From Meghimatium bilineatum (Eukaryota > Mollusca > Gastropoda > Stylommatophora > Philomycidae): a stretch of 64,000 nucleotides of DNA. Of this stretch, positions 11,497 through 23,500 are shown one piece after another. Position numbers and translations under genes: made by a program. The notes under the pieces are model-generated. The model made no database searches, had not been told where the DNA came from, and saw only the letters and a program-made list of their open reading frames with translations. Each line of letters starts with the position of its first letter. Position 1 is the stretch's first letter. Location: assembly GCA_034231615.1 (NCBI GenBank), contig CM067299.1:11370469-11434468 (forward strand), in the 5' to 3' direction.

Positions 11497-12831
11497 CGAG
11501 GGGGAGTCAATAAGTAAGTCACAAATTGATGTTGGATGGCAGGAAAATGCAGTAGGTGGTTTCTAAAGCTGTTTATAGTTGATATCATCATAGAACTTTA
11601 TGTTTATGTTCGCTAGATGGCGCTAGCTGTACCTTGCGCATGCGCAGCACAAAAAACAAAATGGCTACTGTACTTACAGAGTGTACAATCAATGAACAAC
11701 GTGCTGTTGTGCGTTTTTTATGGGCAAAAGGACTGCCTGCAAAAGACATTCATAAAGAAATGCTTCCTGTTTATGCTGACAATTGTTTGTCCCGTAAAGC
11801 GGTGCACAGCTGGGTAAAAAAATTTTCTCAAGGACGCTCTAAAATTGTTGACGAAATCCGATCTGGTCGTGCTGTTGAAATTGCAACAGACGCATCTGTG
11901 CAGCGGGTTGAGGAGATGATTCGAGGTGACAGACGAGTAACGATAGACGCTGTAGCAGCTGCAATAGGGTGCTCACATGGTTCAGCATACAGCATCATGC
12001 ATGACCGATTGAAATTTAAGAAAGTGTGTTCAAGGTGGGTGCCCAGACAATTGACGGACGAACACAAAATGAACCGATTAGGCTTGTCATTGGAGCATCT
12101 CTGTCAATACGCAAATGAAGGAGAAGACATGATGAACAGGATTATTACTGGGGACGAATCATGGGTGCATCACTACCAGCCTGAATCAAAGCGTGCTTCA
12201 ATGCAATGGAAACATCCTTCTTCGCCTTGTGTCCAAAAATTCAAGGTTACACCATCAGCAGGGAAGGTTATGCTGACAGTGTTCTGGGATTGTCAAGGAG
12301 TGCTTTTAACCAATTTCAAAAAGAAAGGTGACAATGTGAATTCTGAATCATACTGTGAAGTTCTATCAGTGCTTCGGGATGCAATTCGAAGAAAACGTCC
12401 AGGGCTGCTGAATAGAGGAGTGCTACTCCTTCATGACAATGCTAGACCACATACGGCTCGATTAACTCAGGAGAAAATAAAAAATCTTGGTTGGAAAATT
12501 CTGGAACATCCTCCTTACAGCCCCGATTTAGCCCCTAGTGATTTTCACCTTTTTGGTCCACTAAAAACCCACCTTGGCGGGAAGCATTTCGCGACTGACG
12601 CAGAAGTTGAATGTGAAGTAAAAATGTGGCTTAAAAAGCAGAACACGCAGTTCTACGCAGCAGGTTTGGGAGGACTCATAAAACGATGGGATAAATGCAT
12701 CAATGTTGGTGGAAATTATGTTGAGAAGTAAAGGGATAATGTATGTGTAAAAATAAACAGTTTTCAGGTTTTTATCGTCTTCAGTTTTCTTCTAAAGAGC
12801 CATTTGTGACTTACTTATTGACCACCCCTCG
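11497..12831 (+). mobile_element. Complete mariner transposon
   Basis: A 1335-bp element with terminal inverted repeats of about 30 bp. The left end starts CGAGGGGGAGTCAATAAGTA and the right end, read inward, starts CGAGGGGTGGTCAATAAGTA, so two of the first ten bases differ. Both ends abut a TA dinucleotide (11495-11496 and 12832-12833), the mariner target duplication. The surrounding DNA on both sides contains degenerate copies of a roughly 70-bp repeat with GTGCACCCATTT-like motifs, so the element landed inside a pre-existing tandem repeat. Confidence 0.95.
11661..12731 (+). CDS. Mariner transposase, intact
   Basis: Tc1/mariner-superfamily transposase, 356 aa from the ATG at 11661 (MATVLTECTINEQ). 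An ATG 27 bases upstream is in frame, but its extra residues MRMRSTKNK look non-conserved. The N-terminal half carries the helix-turn-helix DNA-binding region, then WVPRQLT. The catalytic D,D34D triad is at residues 165 (ITGDESW), 259 (LLHDNARPH) and 294 (LAPSDFHLF), with exactly 34 residues between the last two. Length is typical for mariner. The frame is fully open, the inverted repeats are present and a polyadenylation-like AATAAA lies just after the stop. It is probably recently active. Confidence 0.96.
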   Translation: MATVLTECTINEQRAVVRFLWAKGLPAKDIHKEMLPVYADNCLSRKAVHSWVKKFSQGRSKIVDEIRSGRAVEIATDASVQRVEEMIRGDRRVTIDAVAAAIGCSHGSAYSIMHDRLKFKKVCSRWVPRQLTDEHKMNRLGLSLEHLCQYANEGEDMMNRIITGDESWVHHYQPESKRASMQWKHPSSPCVQKFKVTPSAGKVMLTVFWDCQGVLLTNFKKKGDNVNSESYCEVLSVLRDAIRRKRPGLLNRGVLLLHDNARPHTARLTQEKIKNLGWKILEHPPYSPDLAPSDFHLFGPLKTHLGGKHFATDAEVECEVKMWLKKQNTQFYAAGLGGLIKRWDKCINVGGNYVEK

Positions 12832-12833
12832 TA

Positions 12834-13262
12834 TTTCGTACACTAATATAGAGTGTAGTTTATTGAATTGGTATGCATCGTGCACCCATTTAAGGTGTAA
12901 TTAAATAAATTGTTGTATCTCTTGCAATCAACTAGAGTATAGTTTCATCAATGGGTAGATCTATCACGTGCACTCGTTTATATTGTAGATTCATAATTAT
13001 AAATTTTATATACGAATTTAATTTCATAAATTGAAAGTTATACAGACTCTTTTTATATTAGTTTCCGATTTCTATGATTAACTCAAGTTATTGATGAGTA
13101 AATAATTGAACTTGAAATCTGATATCTTAATAATTTACAGAACTACAGAACTTGCATTAAGATTCTTTGTAAGTCTCCATTCTTGAGATCAAGTGTATAC
13201 TTTTATCGCAAAGTTTGTGTTGAGAAGATTGAAAGACCAAACAGAATTTCAAGCATGGAACT
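12834..13262. other. No gene seen; degenerate repeat continuing past the mariner
   Basis: 12834-12980 holds copies of the GTGCACCCATTT-containing repeat that also precede the mariner at 11410-11490. The rest is unremarkable. Confidence 0.55.
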
Positions 13263-13552
13263 GTGATTAGTGGCAGTTCAATGGTCAACATGGCCACAGT
13301 CATCAGTGGCTGTTCAGTGGTTAACATGGCCACAGTGATTACTGGCATTTCAATGACCAACATGGCCACATTCATCAGTGACAGTCCAATCGTCAACATG
13401 ACCACAGTTATTAGTTGCAGTTCAATGGCCAGCATTGCCACAGTGATTAGTGGCAGTTCAATGATCAGCATGGCCACAGTGATTAGTGGCAGTTCAATGG
13501 CCAGCATGGCCACAGTGATTAGTGACAGTTCAATGGGCAGCATGGCCATCAG
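13263..13552. repeat. 36-bp minisatellite
   Basis: About 8 copies of a unit containing ATGGCCACAGTGATTAGT and GGCAGTTCA. Because the unit is a multiple of three, both strands stay open (ISGSSMVNMATV-like 12-residue repeat); this is not evidence of a gene. Confidence 0.92.
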
Positions 13553-14069
13553 TGGTTGTTAAATAGAACATGCTGTTATTTTGAGTGATATCAAGGTGTT
13601 AGACCAGTTGGAAGATATGGAGTGTATTTCTCCTTCCATGTCTATGACTAGAACGAATTATCTGAAAGTGAACCAAGCTCTTGCAAGATATGAGCAACAT
13701 TAGAGAAACAAACACAATTAATCAACAAGCACAGAGAAGGAACAGTCAGTTATCACATGTTAAAGATCATAATAAATATAAGTTTGATGCACATTATGAA
13801 CTTGCAGGAGTGCGACGATGAGGATTTGACGACTAACTAATTAACTACCGCGGTTGTACAGTACAATAAGTTGTGTGTCGTTGATGTTTGTGAAGCACAG
13901 GATGAAATTCAGTTTCCAGTACCGTAGCGTGTTAATTTCTAGAGTAGGGACGCTGAGTGATCTTGTTTTTTAGTAGGTAGCTAGCTCTCTTCCCCTCCCC
14001 CTCTTTTTCCCGCACCAGAAACACGTGTTTTAAGACCTAAATAAAATATTATCTAGCTTTTAAAACATA
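13553..14069. other. No gene seen
   Basis: Non-coding; I recognise no repeat or element. Confidence 0.45.
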
Positions 14070-15190
14070 TTGTGTCATGTGACGTATTCCTTCCAGAACG
14101 TTGTCTTCCCAATGAACTCTCTGAACCTCTCTCTGTCTTGGGCGATGTGGCTTGCATTTTCTAGCGATGTATTCATGTTATCTTTAATGTCGTCAGTCCA
14201 TCGTCTTCTTGGTCTGCCCCTTCTCCTCTTCCCATGTACTCTTCCCTCCATTATTTGTCTTTCTAAACAGTTATGCTTCTTTATATGACCAAACAGGCGT
14301 AGGTTTCTTTTTGTTATTGTGTTTAGTAACCAACACTCTGGAATATTCAATGTGTTTATAATATCTGAGTTTCTGATTTTATCCTTCCATTATATTCTAA
14401 GTATCTTCCTGTAGTATTTCAGCTCGAAGGCGTTGATCATCTTTTCCGCTGTTTTACTTAGAGTCCATGTTTCACAGCCGTATGTTGCAACCGGAAAAAT
14501 AAATGTTCGTAACATTATCACTTTCGTGTCTATTTTGTTGTTTTTCCATATGTTTTTCATCCGTGTTATTTTGCAATATGCCATTGCCAATCTCTTCCTT
14601 ATTTCTGCCATGCAGTCTCCTGCACAGTTGATGTATGCTCCTAAGTATTCAAATTTATCCACACATTCTATCTCGGTATTGTCTATTCTGATTTTTGGTT
14701 GTTGTGTTGTTATATCTGTTGACATGAATTTTTGTTTTCTACGTGTTTAAATACAAATTTTGTGCTTCGCTATATTTCTTTGTGTTCTTGATTAGTTGTT
14801 CCAATCCCTTTATATCATTTGAAAGAAGCACTGTGTCGTCTGCGTAGCGTAGTTCCAGGATTAGGAATCCACCTATGTTTAAAGCGGGGTAGTCAGCGGT
14901 GTGTATGTCTTCTCTCACGTTCCTCATTATACTTTCAGCGTAGATGTTGAACAGGTATGGGGAGAGTGTGCATCATTGCCTTACTCCACTCTGTACCTCA
15001 AACCACTCTGAGAGATCGTCCTCTAACTTCACTGCAGCTTTTTGATCTTGGTAAAGTTCCTCTATTAGATAAATCAGATGTCTTGGGAAACCCATGCTGT
15101 TCATTATATCCCATAGTTGCTGGTGTTGGACGAGGTCGAACGCTTTTGAGTAATCTTAAAACATATACCTTATATAATCTTGTAATGCAG
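14070..15190 (-). pseudogene. LINE reverse transcriptase, nearly continuous
   Basis: Read on the minus strand from 15163: DYSKAFDLVQHQQLWDIMNS, then WFEVQSGVRQ followed by a TGA in place of the Gly of 'RQGC', then TLSPYLFNIYAESIMRNV. The catalytic LRYADDTVLLS is at about 14845. A TAG and a one-base slip in an A-run (about 14740) separate this from FEYLGAYINCAGDCMAEIRK, VATYGCETWTLSKT, RRGRPRRRWTDDIK and the end FWKEYVT. Only a few lesions break it. It is 5'-truncated inside the palm domain, so there is no endonuclease. Confidence 0.93.
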
Positions 15191-15579
15191 CTCTAGGTGG
15201 CAGTTTTTCTTTTCTGTGAAAACGTTCAGTGTTGTCTCAACAAATGTTGTTTCTGATGGAAGGTTACACGCATGTTGTTGCGTCTGTGGGTCTCACCAAT
15301 GTTCCACTAGATATCCCACCCATGCAACAGAAAACCTTAGTGAATGACATGTCGTTATATTGAGTTTATCTTCTTAGAGAAACTTCATGGCACGTCATAT
15401 ATACAAGTGTGTATTTGTTTGTTCAAATGTGTCTCATGTTTACCTGAATATATATGTATGGTTGTGGTTGGGAGGGAGCCAGAGATGTACTGTGCAGCAC
15501 TCGGGAGGAGGAAACTGACAGCACTGTTTTTTCATATGCCTGAAGCCCATCATAGAGGCACAGTGACTTAGGACGTGAC

Positions 15580-15860
15580 AATCCTTTTTACTTGAACATT
15601 TGGTTGCATGCCTTGAGCAATAGAGAAGTTCGGCATAACCAGTAGTCAATTGGTGGCGGGGAATGAGCACAGTGAACCCTATCTTGGCTACAGTGGCTAG
15701 GAGCAGTGCATAGGTTGAAACCTACCTTCCTGGAGGTGTGATAGTTATTCTCTGGCTCTGTCCCGCGGTGGGCCGAATATCCACAGACTTCCCAGCGATA
15801 TAATGCCAATTAATGGCATTAGGTCAACGGGAATTAGCCCATGGACCGCTGGATCAGCAA
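15580..15860. repeat. Dispersed SINE-like repeat with CCAA tail
   Basis: A moderately GC-rich block containing TCCCGCGGTGGGCCGAATAT and GGTCAACGGGAATTAGCCC runs straight into the CCAA array. That is the usual look of a SINE with a simple-repeat tail. I did not find a clear A/B-box pair, and no second copy is in the window. Confidence 0.5.
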
Positions 15861-15927
15861 CCAACCAACCAACCAACCAACCAACCAACCAACCAACCAA
15901 CCAACCAACCAACCAACCAACCAACCA
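15858..15927. repeat. CCAA microsatellite
   Basis: About 17 uninterrupted copies of the tetranucleotide AACC. Confidence 0.97.
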
Positions 15928-15929
15928 TG

Positions 15930-17363
15930 GAAGGTTACTTTATAGTTTATTATCAATCGCCAAGTAATTCAAACATGCCAGAAGATTGTTGCTAATGTAA
16001 TTTCTGAGATATGTGTTAGATTCTCTTCATGGTTCGCATACTTCTTTCACTGCCTGGCTGTAGTGGTAGGTATAGTCAACACTGTACGGAGTAGTTTTGT
16101 AACTGACTGATAGATTACGTCTATGATATTTACAACACAATTAGCCAGGAGTTCTTTGCGAGGCAATTGCTTTGTCTAATTTCCATATACGATATCAAAA
16201 AATGTTTACTGTTCATATTCAATATATTATAGTGGGAATTCTTCGATTTATTATTTAAATTTACTCTCATATACTAATTGCACATTAAAAGATTAAAAGA
16301 TATGCACAGATAAAATATTCTAACAGAAAGTGGAATTCTTCTCTGTAATCTCTAAATTTACTATCATATACTAATTACATACACACAAATCTAATAGCTT
16401 ATGTACAAACAAAATATTTTAACAGAAATCAGAATTTCGTTCTCGGTTCTGAGAAATATATCTCATCATAAATTATTTCTACGTGTTTGATTGGTCTGAA
16501 GCCAGTATTTGATAGAACGTTTAAATAGTTTTTAAAAGATCAAAGTCAGGTCTTCTGCAGTCAATGATAGTTGCAGCTCTGAATGGAAACATTATATACT
16601 GCAGACAGCCATGCATATACTATAATGTTTTTGGAGTCAAGAAGAGATAACGTTAAAAAAAAAGTATAGAGATGCAACAATCTTTCTGTAATTATCTTTT
16701 TAAAAAATTTCTTTTCGCATTATAACCGTGTATACCTTTGCAGTGTTATTTCGTATTACTTTCTTGAATCTACGAAATCTTTATTTTTTCTTATTTACTA
16801 ATTATTATAGCAATTAACTATAATTGTGTGTGCTAATGTTTAATCTTGGAAGTGGACACCGAGCGTTTTGGCGTCTATTGACAATATTCGACTGCCAGTT
16901 TCAATGTTGATATCAATTACTTTTCGTAGCTCCAAAACAAAATGCTTGAACCTGCGCATAATTTTTAGACTTATTGACTACTTATTCGTTGAAAAAAAAA
17001 TAAACTGGAAAATTTGTCCTGGTTAGAGGAGAGAAGATGTGGTAAGGAGTTAAACTACGATATCCCATTTCTTGAGTTACTCCGTTCACCTGAGCGAAGA
17101 AGCATGCCGTCTTCTCCGATAATTCCTAGAGATGCATGTAACTGTCCACTTGGTAAATAAGACATCAGTTGCTGGATTCGAATCTTTGACTTATTTAGCA
17201 CAAAACGAATGGTTTAATTAACACATGTTCCAGGTATGTTCCGTAGTATCGTTGAGAGTTTTGGGTGTATTTGTACATACAGATTAAGTGCATGCTCGCG
17301 GAACGTGTTTAGATTGGTTGTTGCTGCAGATTCTCACAATGGTTACTTTTTTTCATTACACAG
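15930..17363. other. No gene recognised upstream of the receptor's first visible exon
   Basis: AT-rich. A weak SINE-like segment lies at about 17035-17200 (GGATTCGAATCTTTGAC at its end resembles a B box). The receptor's signal-peptide exon would be expected here or further upstream, but I could not identify it. Confidence 0.45.
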
Positions 17364-17542
17364 ACAAGAACGAGCGACAATTGAACTATGACCTCTTTAT
17401 TAGGAACAGCTACAACAGTCTAATCCGGCCTGTCATCAACACAAGTGACACTCTACAGATCAACTTTACACTTGCCCTCAGCGCCATTATCAATGTGGAC
17501 GCCAAGAACCAAGTCATCATCACCAACGTCTGGTTACAGATG
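17364..17542 (+). CDS. Receptor exon A: mature N-terminus to loop D
   Basis: The acceptor follows a pyrimidine-rich stretch ending TTACACAG and the donor is GTAAGT. The first two bases complete a split codon (incoming phase 1), and the exon ends in phase 0 after NVWLQM. It encodes DKNERQLNYDLFIRNSYNSL, then an N-T-S and an N-F-T glycosylation sequon and the VDAKNQ segment typical of nicotinic subunits. In vertebrates this stretch is split into a roughly 146-bp and a 45-bp exon; here both are fused in one 179-bp exon. The preceding signal-peptide exon should lie upstream; I could not recognise it. Confidence 0.93.
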
Positions 17543-20500
17543 GTAAGTAGTTCATCAATCTGAGAAATAATTTGCAACTTGTATGGTGTCTCAATTCTGC
17601 CATAGTTTCCATTTTATCCGAATGTGATAAATAACATGAAGTAATTAATAGAATAATTCATATGATCTCTCTTTCTTTATTTTGTGATTTATGACCAACA
17701 TTGTGTTTCCATATTTCGGACAATCATCATCCGATCATCAAAACCCTATTGATCGTAGGAGCAAACCAGTTGACATTTACCACAAAAATTCTGCAATATT
17801 CACAATGCGCAATAACGTTAGAGAAATTTGTTAAAAATCAATTTCGTATACTTATATCTTATTTTTCTCTGGCTTGTTTTTTTTTCTTTCCCCATTACTC
17901 AAGTACCCAGCTGAATCGCTTCACAAGACCTATAGATCTACTCGTGACCTTCGTTAAAACTGGTCTGAATGCATCACAACTGCGAGAGGACACTACTCCA
18001 ACTATTACCATTTTTTCATTGATCATTTAGTTAAACTTTGTTACCCCAGCAAATTAAAAGTACAAAAATAGTCGAAGTGTGACATGAAACCTAAAATAGG
18101 TTAGCATTTCAGCTAGCCATAACAAAGGTTATGATCGTTTGCAGCAGTACTTCTGCGTCCACTCAATTTTAGCTGTTACCTTTTAGATAATGTCCATCAA
18201 AGCGTTATTGTTCTTCAGTGCTCTTTCCGTACTTTGGTAACTGCAACCTGTGGTATTCTATTTCTAAACACACATGGAGACCATATGAAAACAGCACGAG
18301 TAGAAACACGAAACTATCATGAATACATGTTATTACACCATGACCCTCTCATAACCAAGTTAATTAATTAAGAATTCTTCACGTTTTTAAAATTATTGTT
18401 GGGCTTCCGGTTGATCACTATTTACATAGTGGAAATTGCATGCCAAAAATAACGAAGTCGACTCGAAGTATATAAATAGTCATCAATCAAAATCTCGACA
18501 ATAATCATAAACGTCACGAATGGATTGCTGATTAATTCTGTTGGAAAGTGTTATAAACCGCTGACGGTCTGGATTGCACACAACATATTTGTATAAATGT
18601 GTTCTCCTGCCGAATGGAATGTGGATATAGAAATATGTGATTATTCGCATTTCCTAATATGTTTGTAGCCTCGACCAAGCTTTTTTTACCCGCAGCTATT
18701 TTCTAGGTAAGCTTTGCATTCAGTGGTTTGTCATTGCTTTCAGAACGGTCCAGATGCACAATTGTCTACAATTCAAACCCTGCTCATTGGTAGTCACAGA
18801 CACGATATGTACTTCGCCGCCACAGATCCGGACAACTTTGAAATAGATGATGCTTCTAGAATGGAGAATTCGGTATTAAGAGTTCAGAGAAAGGGTTTAT
18901 AGAATTGATTGCATTGTGCATTGTGCCCATTATGTATTCCGACCCTTTCACTATATTAGGAAACCACCTGTTGAAGTTACCACTCATAGTGGCGAACCAC
19001 CTGTCGAAGTTACCACTCATTCAAAGTGGCAAACCACCTATCAAAGTTACCACTCATAGCAATTAACTTCAGGCGATAATTCCCAGGGATCTACAAAACA
19101 TCCACTTTTTAAGCAAGACGTCGCAAGTGGGGTATGAACTCGCAACCCCTTGAGCGAACAACTCAACACCTACGCCAAGTAGAATCCAAAGTAGTTTTTG
19201 AACTTATAATAAGTTAAGTTGTAATAAGTGAAGTTCTAATAAGTGAAGTTCTAATAAAAAGCAAAAACTGCAACAACAAAAATATTAAAAGACAAGTGAG
19301 AATTGTAAAACTTAGTGTAATAAACTTTAACGATTCACTTTAAACAAACAGAAAAATAAATTGACGATTCACCAAATAAAGTCCTTTATCAAGAACTTAT
19401 AACACACGATAAACAAAAAAGCACTGCCTAAAATCACATCGCAATATACTAATATATATATATATATATTGTTATATATATGTATTGTTTGGTTAGATAG
19501 ATTAATGTTGTTTTGTGAACTGAAAGTTATTACTTTTTATTCTCTTTTCCGTCACATTGGTATACAGTTTTATATATCATATTATTGATTTACAACATTA
19601 TCAACTGGTAGTTTATAATGATCTATTACAACTGTGTATGATTTCATTATTTTGTTGTTTACGTCACATTTAAGTGTGTCTATTAAGAATCACGGATGCA
19701 ACTTCAGTGTCTAACTGCTGTTTGTTATTTTATGGATTATGTTAAGGAATGAAGACTCCATTAGCAATTACCGAGATAGAAGTGTGCCTGTTCCGTCACG
19801 GTTGGCAAATCGATATTTTACAGATATATATTTGACACAAGTGTCAAGTGGTTACCGGGTGTTACCGACCGGTAGTAAATAAGATAAATACGTAGATTGG
19901 TATTGTAGCGATACTAGTAGTACTAGGGTTGGTGGAGGTCCTGGTGGTAGATTGTTGATAATATGTAGTAGTTAGTAGTTGAATTAATGATTGTCGTGGT
20001 CGTATTTGGTGGTAATTGTCGTATTTGGTGGTAATTGTCGTGGTCGTATTTGGTGGTAATTATCGTGTTCGTATTTGGTGGTAATTATCGTGGTCGTATT
20101 TGGTGGTAATTAACAGTTAGAAAGCATTAGTAATATCAGTAGAGTTGTTGTAGTGTTAGTTGTAGTAGTAGTAGTAGTAGTACTTGTAGTAGTAGTAGAA
20201 GTAGTAGTATTAGTTGTAGTATTAGTTGTAGTAGTAGTAGTAGTAAGTTCAAGATGGCGAAAAGAACATATGTGTTCCCATATGGTCATATATAATCTGA
20301 TGCTCCTCCTGAAAGTAACGGCAATCTCAGAGAAGTAGTGTGTCAAGACAAGAATTTCATTATAGATGTGTAGAAATTTCTGCTTGGAATTTGCGGGTTT
20401 TTACTGAAGTTGTAGAAGGCAGAGGGTGACCAAGACGTCGTTGGACAATAGATATTCAGGAATGCATGCCCATGTCGCTAGAGGAAGCTGTACAACTTGC

Positions 20501-23500
20501 CAGAGACCACAGTGATTTCAGGAGATTCATAAGAAATACTTCGTTCTGAAACGAATACATCACATGACACACAGTAGTAGTAACTAATTAACAGTTGTAG
20601 TAGTAGTAGTAGTAGTAGTAATAATAGTAGTAGTAATAGTAGTAATAGTAGTAGTATCAGAAGAGTAGTATTATCAGTAGAATAATAGTATTTAAGTAAT
20701 AGTAGTTGCAATTGTATTAGTAGTATTAGTATGTTACAGATGCACTTTTGGTCGAAGAGTTGCTTTGAAGAATGTTTCAAAATATAAACATATCTGTTTT
20801 CTGCTGTCGTCTGTGGTGTGGCTGAGTGTGTAGAAATAGCCCTGTTTGATGCTCTTGCTTTGATGTTATCAATATATTATATGTTAAATTACTCCTACAT
20901 CCCCCACCCCCCCCCCCCACAGTTTAGTTCCCCTCCACTTTTTCCTACATGACTAGTATTGGTTTAAAAAAATGGAACTTTCGTTACTGCATATTGTCCT
21001 GTGAAATATTATACCAAATAGAACTTTCGTGACTGCATATTTTCCTGTGAAATATTATACCAAATAGAACTTTCGTGACTGCATATTTTCCTGTGAAATA
21101 TTATACCATATAGAACTTTCGTGACTGCATAATTTCCTGTGAAATATTATACCAAATTCAGTGAAATGTACATGAAGGATTTTGATTGTACATCCGAAAG
21201 AAAAAATGTCAACTGCGAATATTACCCGGGACTTCAAGAATATGATACCGATGTTCTAATCACACGGTCATGCGCTCCAATACATGCATATTGTTGGTTT
21301 ACATATCTAAACTACATCAGATTTCTTCATTTAATTATTGATATAATTTGGACATTATCCCCAGAAATTGCTAGAAGCTTGTTCTTGCTTCCTTATATAC
21401 AGTTCTAAGACCTTTCTTTCATACCACGTGACATCAGCTTTCGGTTTAATGCAGTGCTAGTGCCGATTACTGAATGTATCAATATTAAGTAGAACATCAA
21501 TACAAACAAAACATTATGTGTTGATGGCTACGTCCTTAACGGGAAATGCTACCAAAAAAATGTATTTAGTCATTTAGTTTATAATTTTTTTAAATTTATA
21601 TTCAGTTGTTTAGTTTCCTGTATTTGGTTAGTTACCGATATTGTTAATTTTCGTCGTTTGTTTTAGATTTTTAGTAACTTAGGAATTTATATTTTTTATA
21701 TTTATTTTGTTATTTAGCTACAATTGTTTTTAGTTTTTTAGTTAGTTAATTTTTAGCTATATAGTTATCGTTATTACATATTTTAGTTCACTAAGTTACG
21801 TCGGTATGTTGCTGGTAAATTAATAATTATTTATGTTTAGTTATTGAGTTTTTAAGTTGATTAGTTGAATATTTGTTTCATTGAAAAGACTTTTTTTTCT
21901 TTTGTTGGTTGATGTTCAACAAACCATCCTCATTGGACATCCAACCATTGGTCTATACGTGCTAAGATTTCGTTTTGTGAAGAGAACCCTCAGCAACGAG
22001 AAAAAGAACTCTCTGTGTTGGTTTACCCTTTTCCTATAGCTGCAGGCGCAACACTCTCTTGTCTAGCTACGATCCTCTAAACTTGATGATCGCACAATCT
22101 GTTCAAACTTGTAGAGACATACACGTTTAGTAATCATGCCAATTTTAACTCAAGATATACACTCTCCACATTTGTTCCCACTGTTGTCATGACAGTATGC
22201 CTGCCCACTATTTCATTCCATCAAAATCATGGACAGTATTTAGGCGGTGTTGGCAGCCTTGTGTTGACTGTTATCTGAACCAGAGTAATCAATGTCTGCA
22301 AGTAAAAGAAGAAGAAGACGAAAAAGAAATTTAATAGACACCAGTAAATCTGTGTCTATAAAAAACTAAACTGAATATTGTCAGATTTGACATTTCGCAG
22401 ACTCTAACGTTTAACTGCAAGTCCGTTCATTTTTTCATTTTTTTCTTTATTGTGACCAATAAGGCAGACATGGAGGGAATAGAGTATATCTGAGTTAATG
22501 CAAACAGCCGGAAGTCAAATCTCCCCAGTAAACGGAAATATGTGTCTAGAAACTTGTACTTGATGGTAAAAAGAAGTTCACGAGGTTGGTTGATTCCTTC
22601 GTTTGATGCTTGATACTCTCTGATAATACACACCCTAAATACACACTCTAAATACACACATTGTTGCTAGAATATTCGTTCTTATAATAGCGCCCTTTCT
22701 TTCATGTCAATGGGAGCAAACATTACGGAATGTCAAGGTCGCTGTCCATATGTTTTAAAAGTTTATGGACAAACTTATCATCGAACTTGATTCTACAACC
22801 GCCATTCAGCAAAGTTCCACATTTCGCTCAGTTGTATGTTTGGACTGTACTCATGCAACAGACGTTCGACAAGAATACGCAGCAAATGCAACACGCGAAA
22901 GAGAAATGTCTCATAAAATCGATCGATTTTTTCGTCAACATCAATAGACTAGCACAGTTGTATAAATTAATGCGTGAAATTGAAAAAAAGAGAGACTCAG
23001 AATGCTGCTCAAACTGGAAGAGAAATTCCAATAGTATGCATGATCTTCAAACGCGATCGTCAATCTGATCAACGTCGCTATAATGAACAAACATCTAACG
23101 AGGTTGCAATGGTTCTCATAAATGAAGATGGAGAACCACCTTTTAACTGTGACACTCGCATTTAATCATTGAATCCAGAAATTCCAACAAAGCAGTTAAT
23201 TAATATCAATATACTTAGCGCGAATATGCATTCAATGTCATACTCGCTTTTGTTCCCATACGGTGAACGGGTTGGTAAGCACATTGGCAATGTGAGGTAT
23301 ATCAGGGTAAGCAATCCAATAAATTTCGTCCCAGTGGGACGGGTCCCGACGGGATCAGAACGAATCTAGTATTCATATAAATGAGTAGGATCGAATTATG
23401 CTGTAAATATTGCCATAGTACAACCATGTAGTGGTCAGCACTAATCTGCTAGGTACATGAAGTGGGCAGCACTAATCTGCTAGGTACATGAAGTGGTCAG

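Noticed and set aside
13157-13562. Open frames on both strands with 12-residue repeats
   Set aside because: The 36-bp tandem repeat is a multiple of three; no start context, splice sites or homology.
14433-14750. 105-codon plus-strand frame
   Set aside because: Antisense shadow of the minus-strand LINE reverse transcriptase.
17701-18030. 109-codon frame after receptor exon A
   Set aside because: No family motif, AT-rich, and receptor exon A joins exon B in phase; treated as intron.
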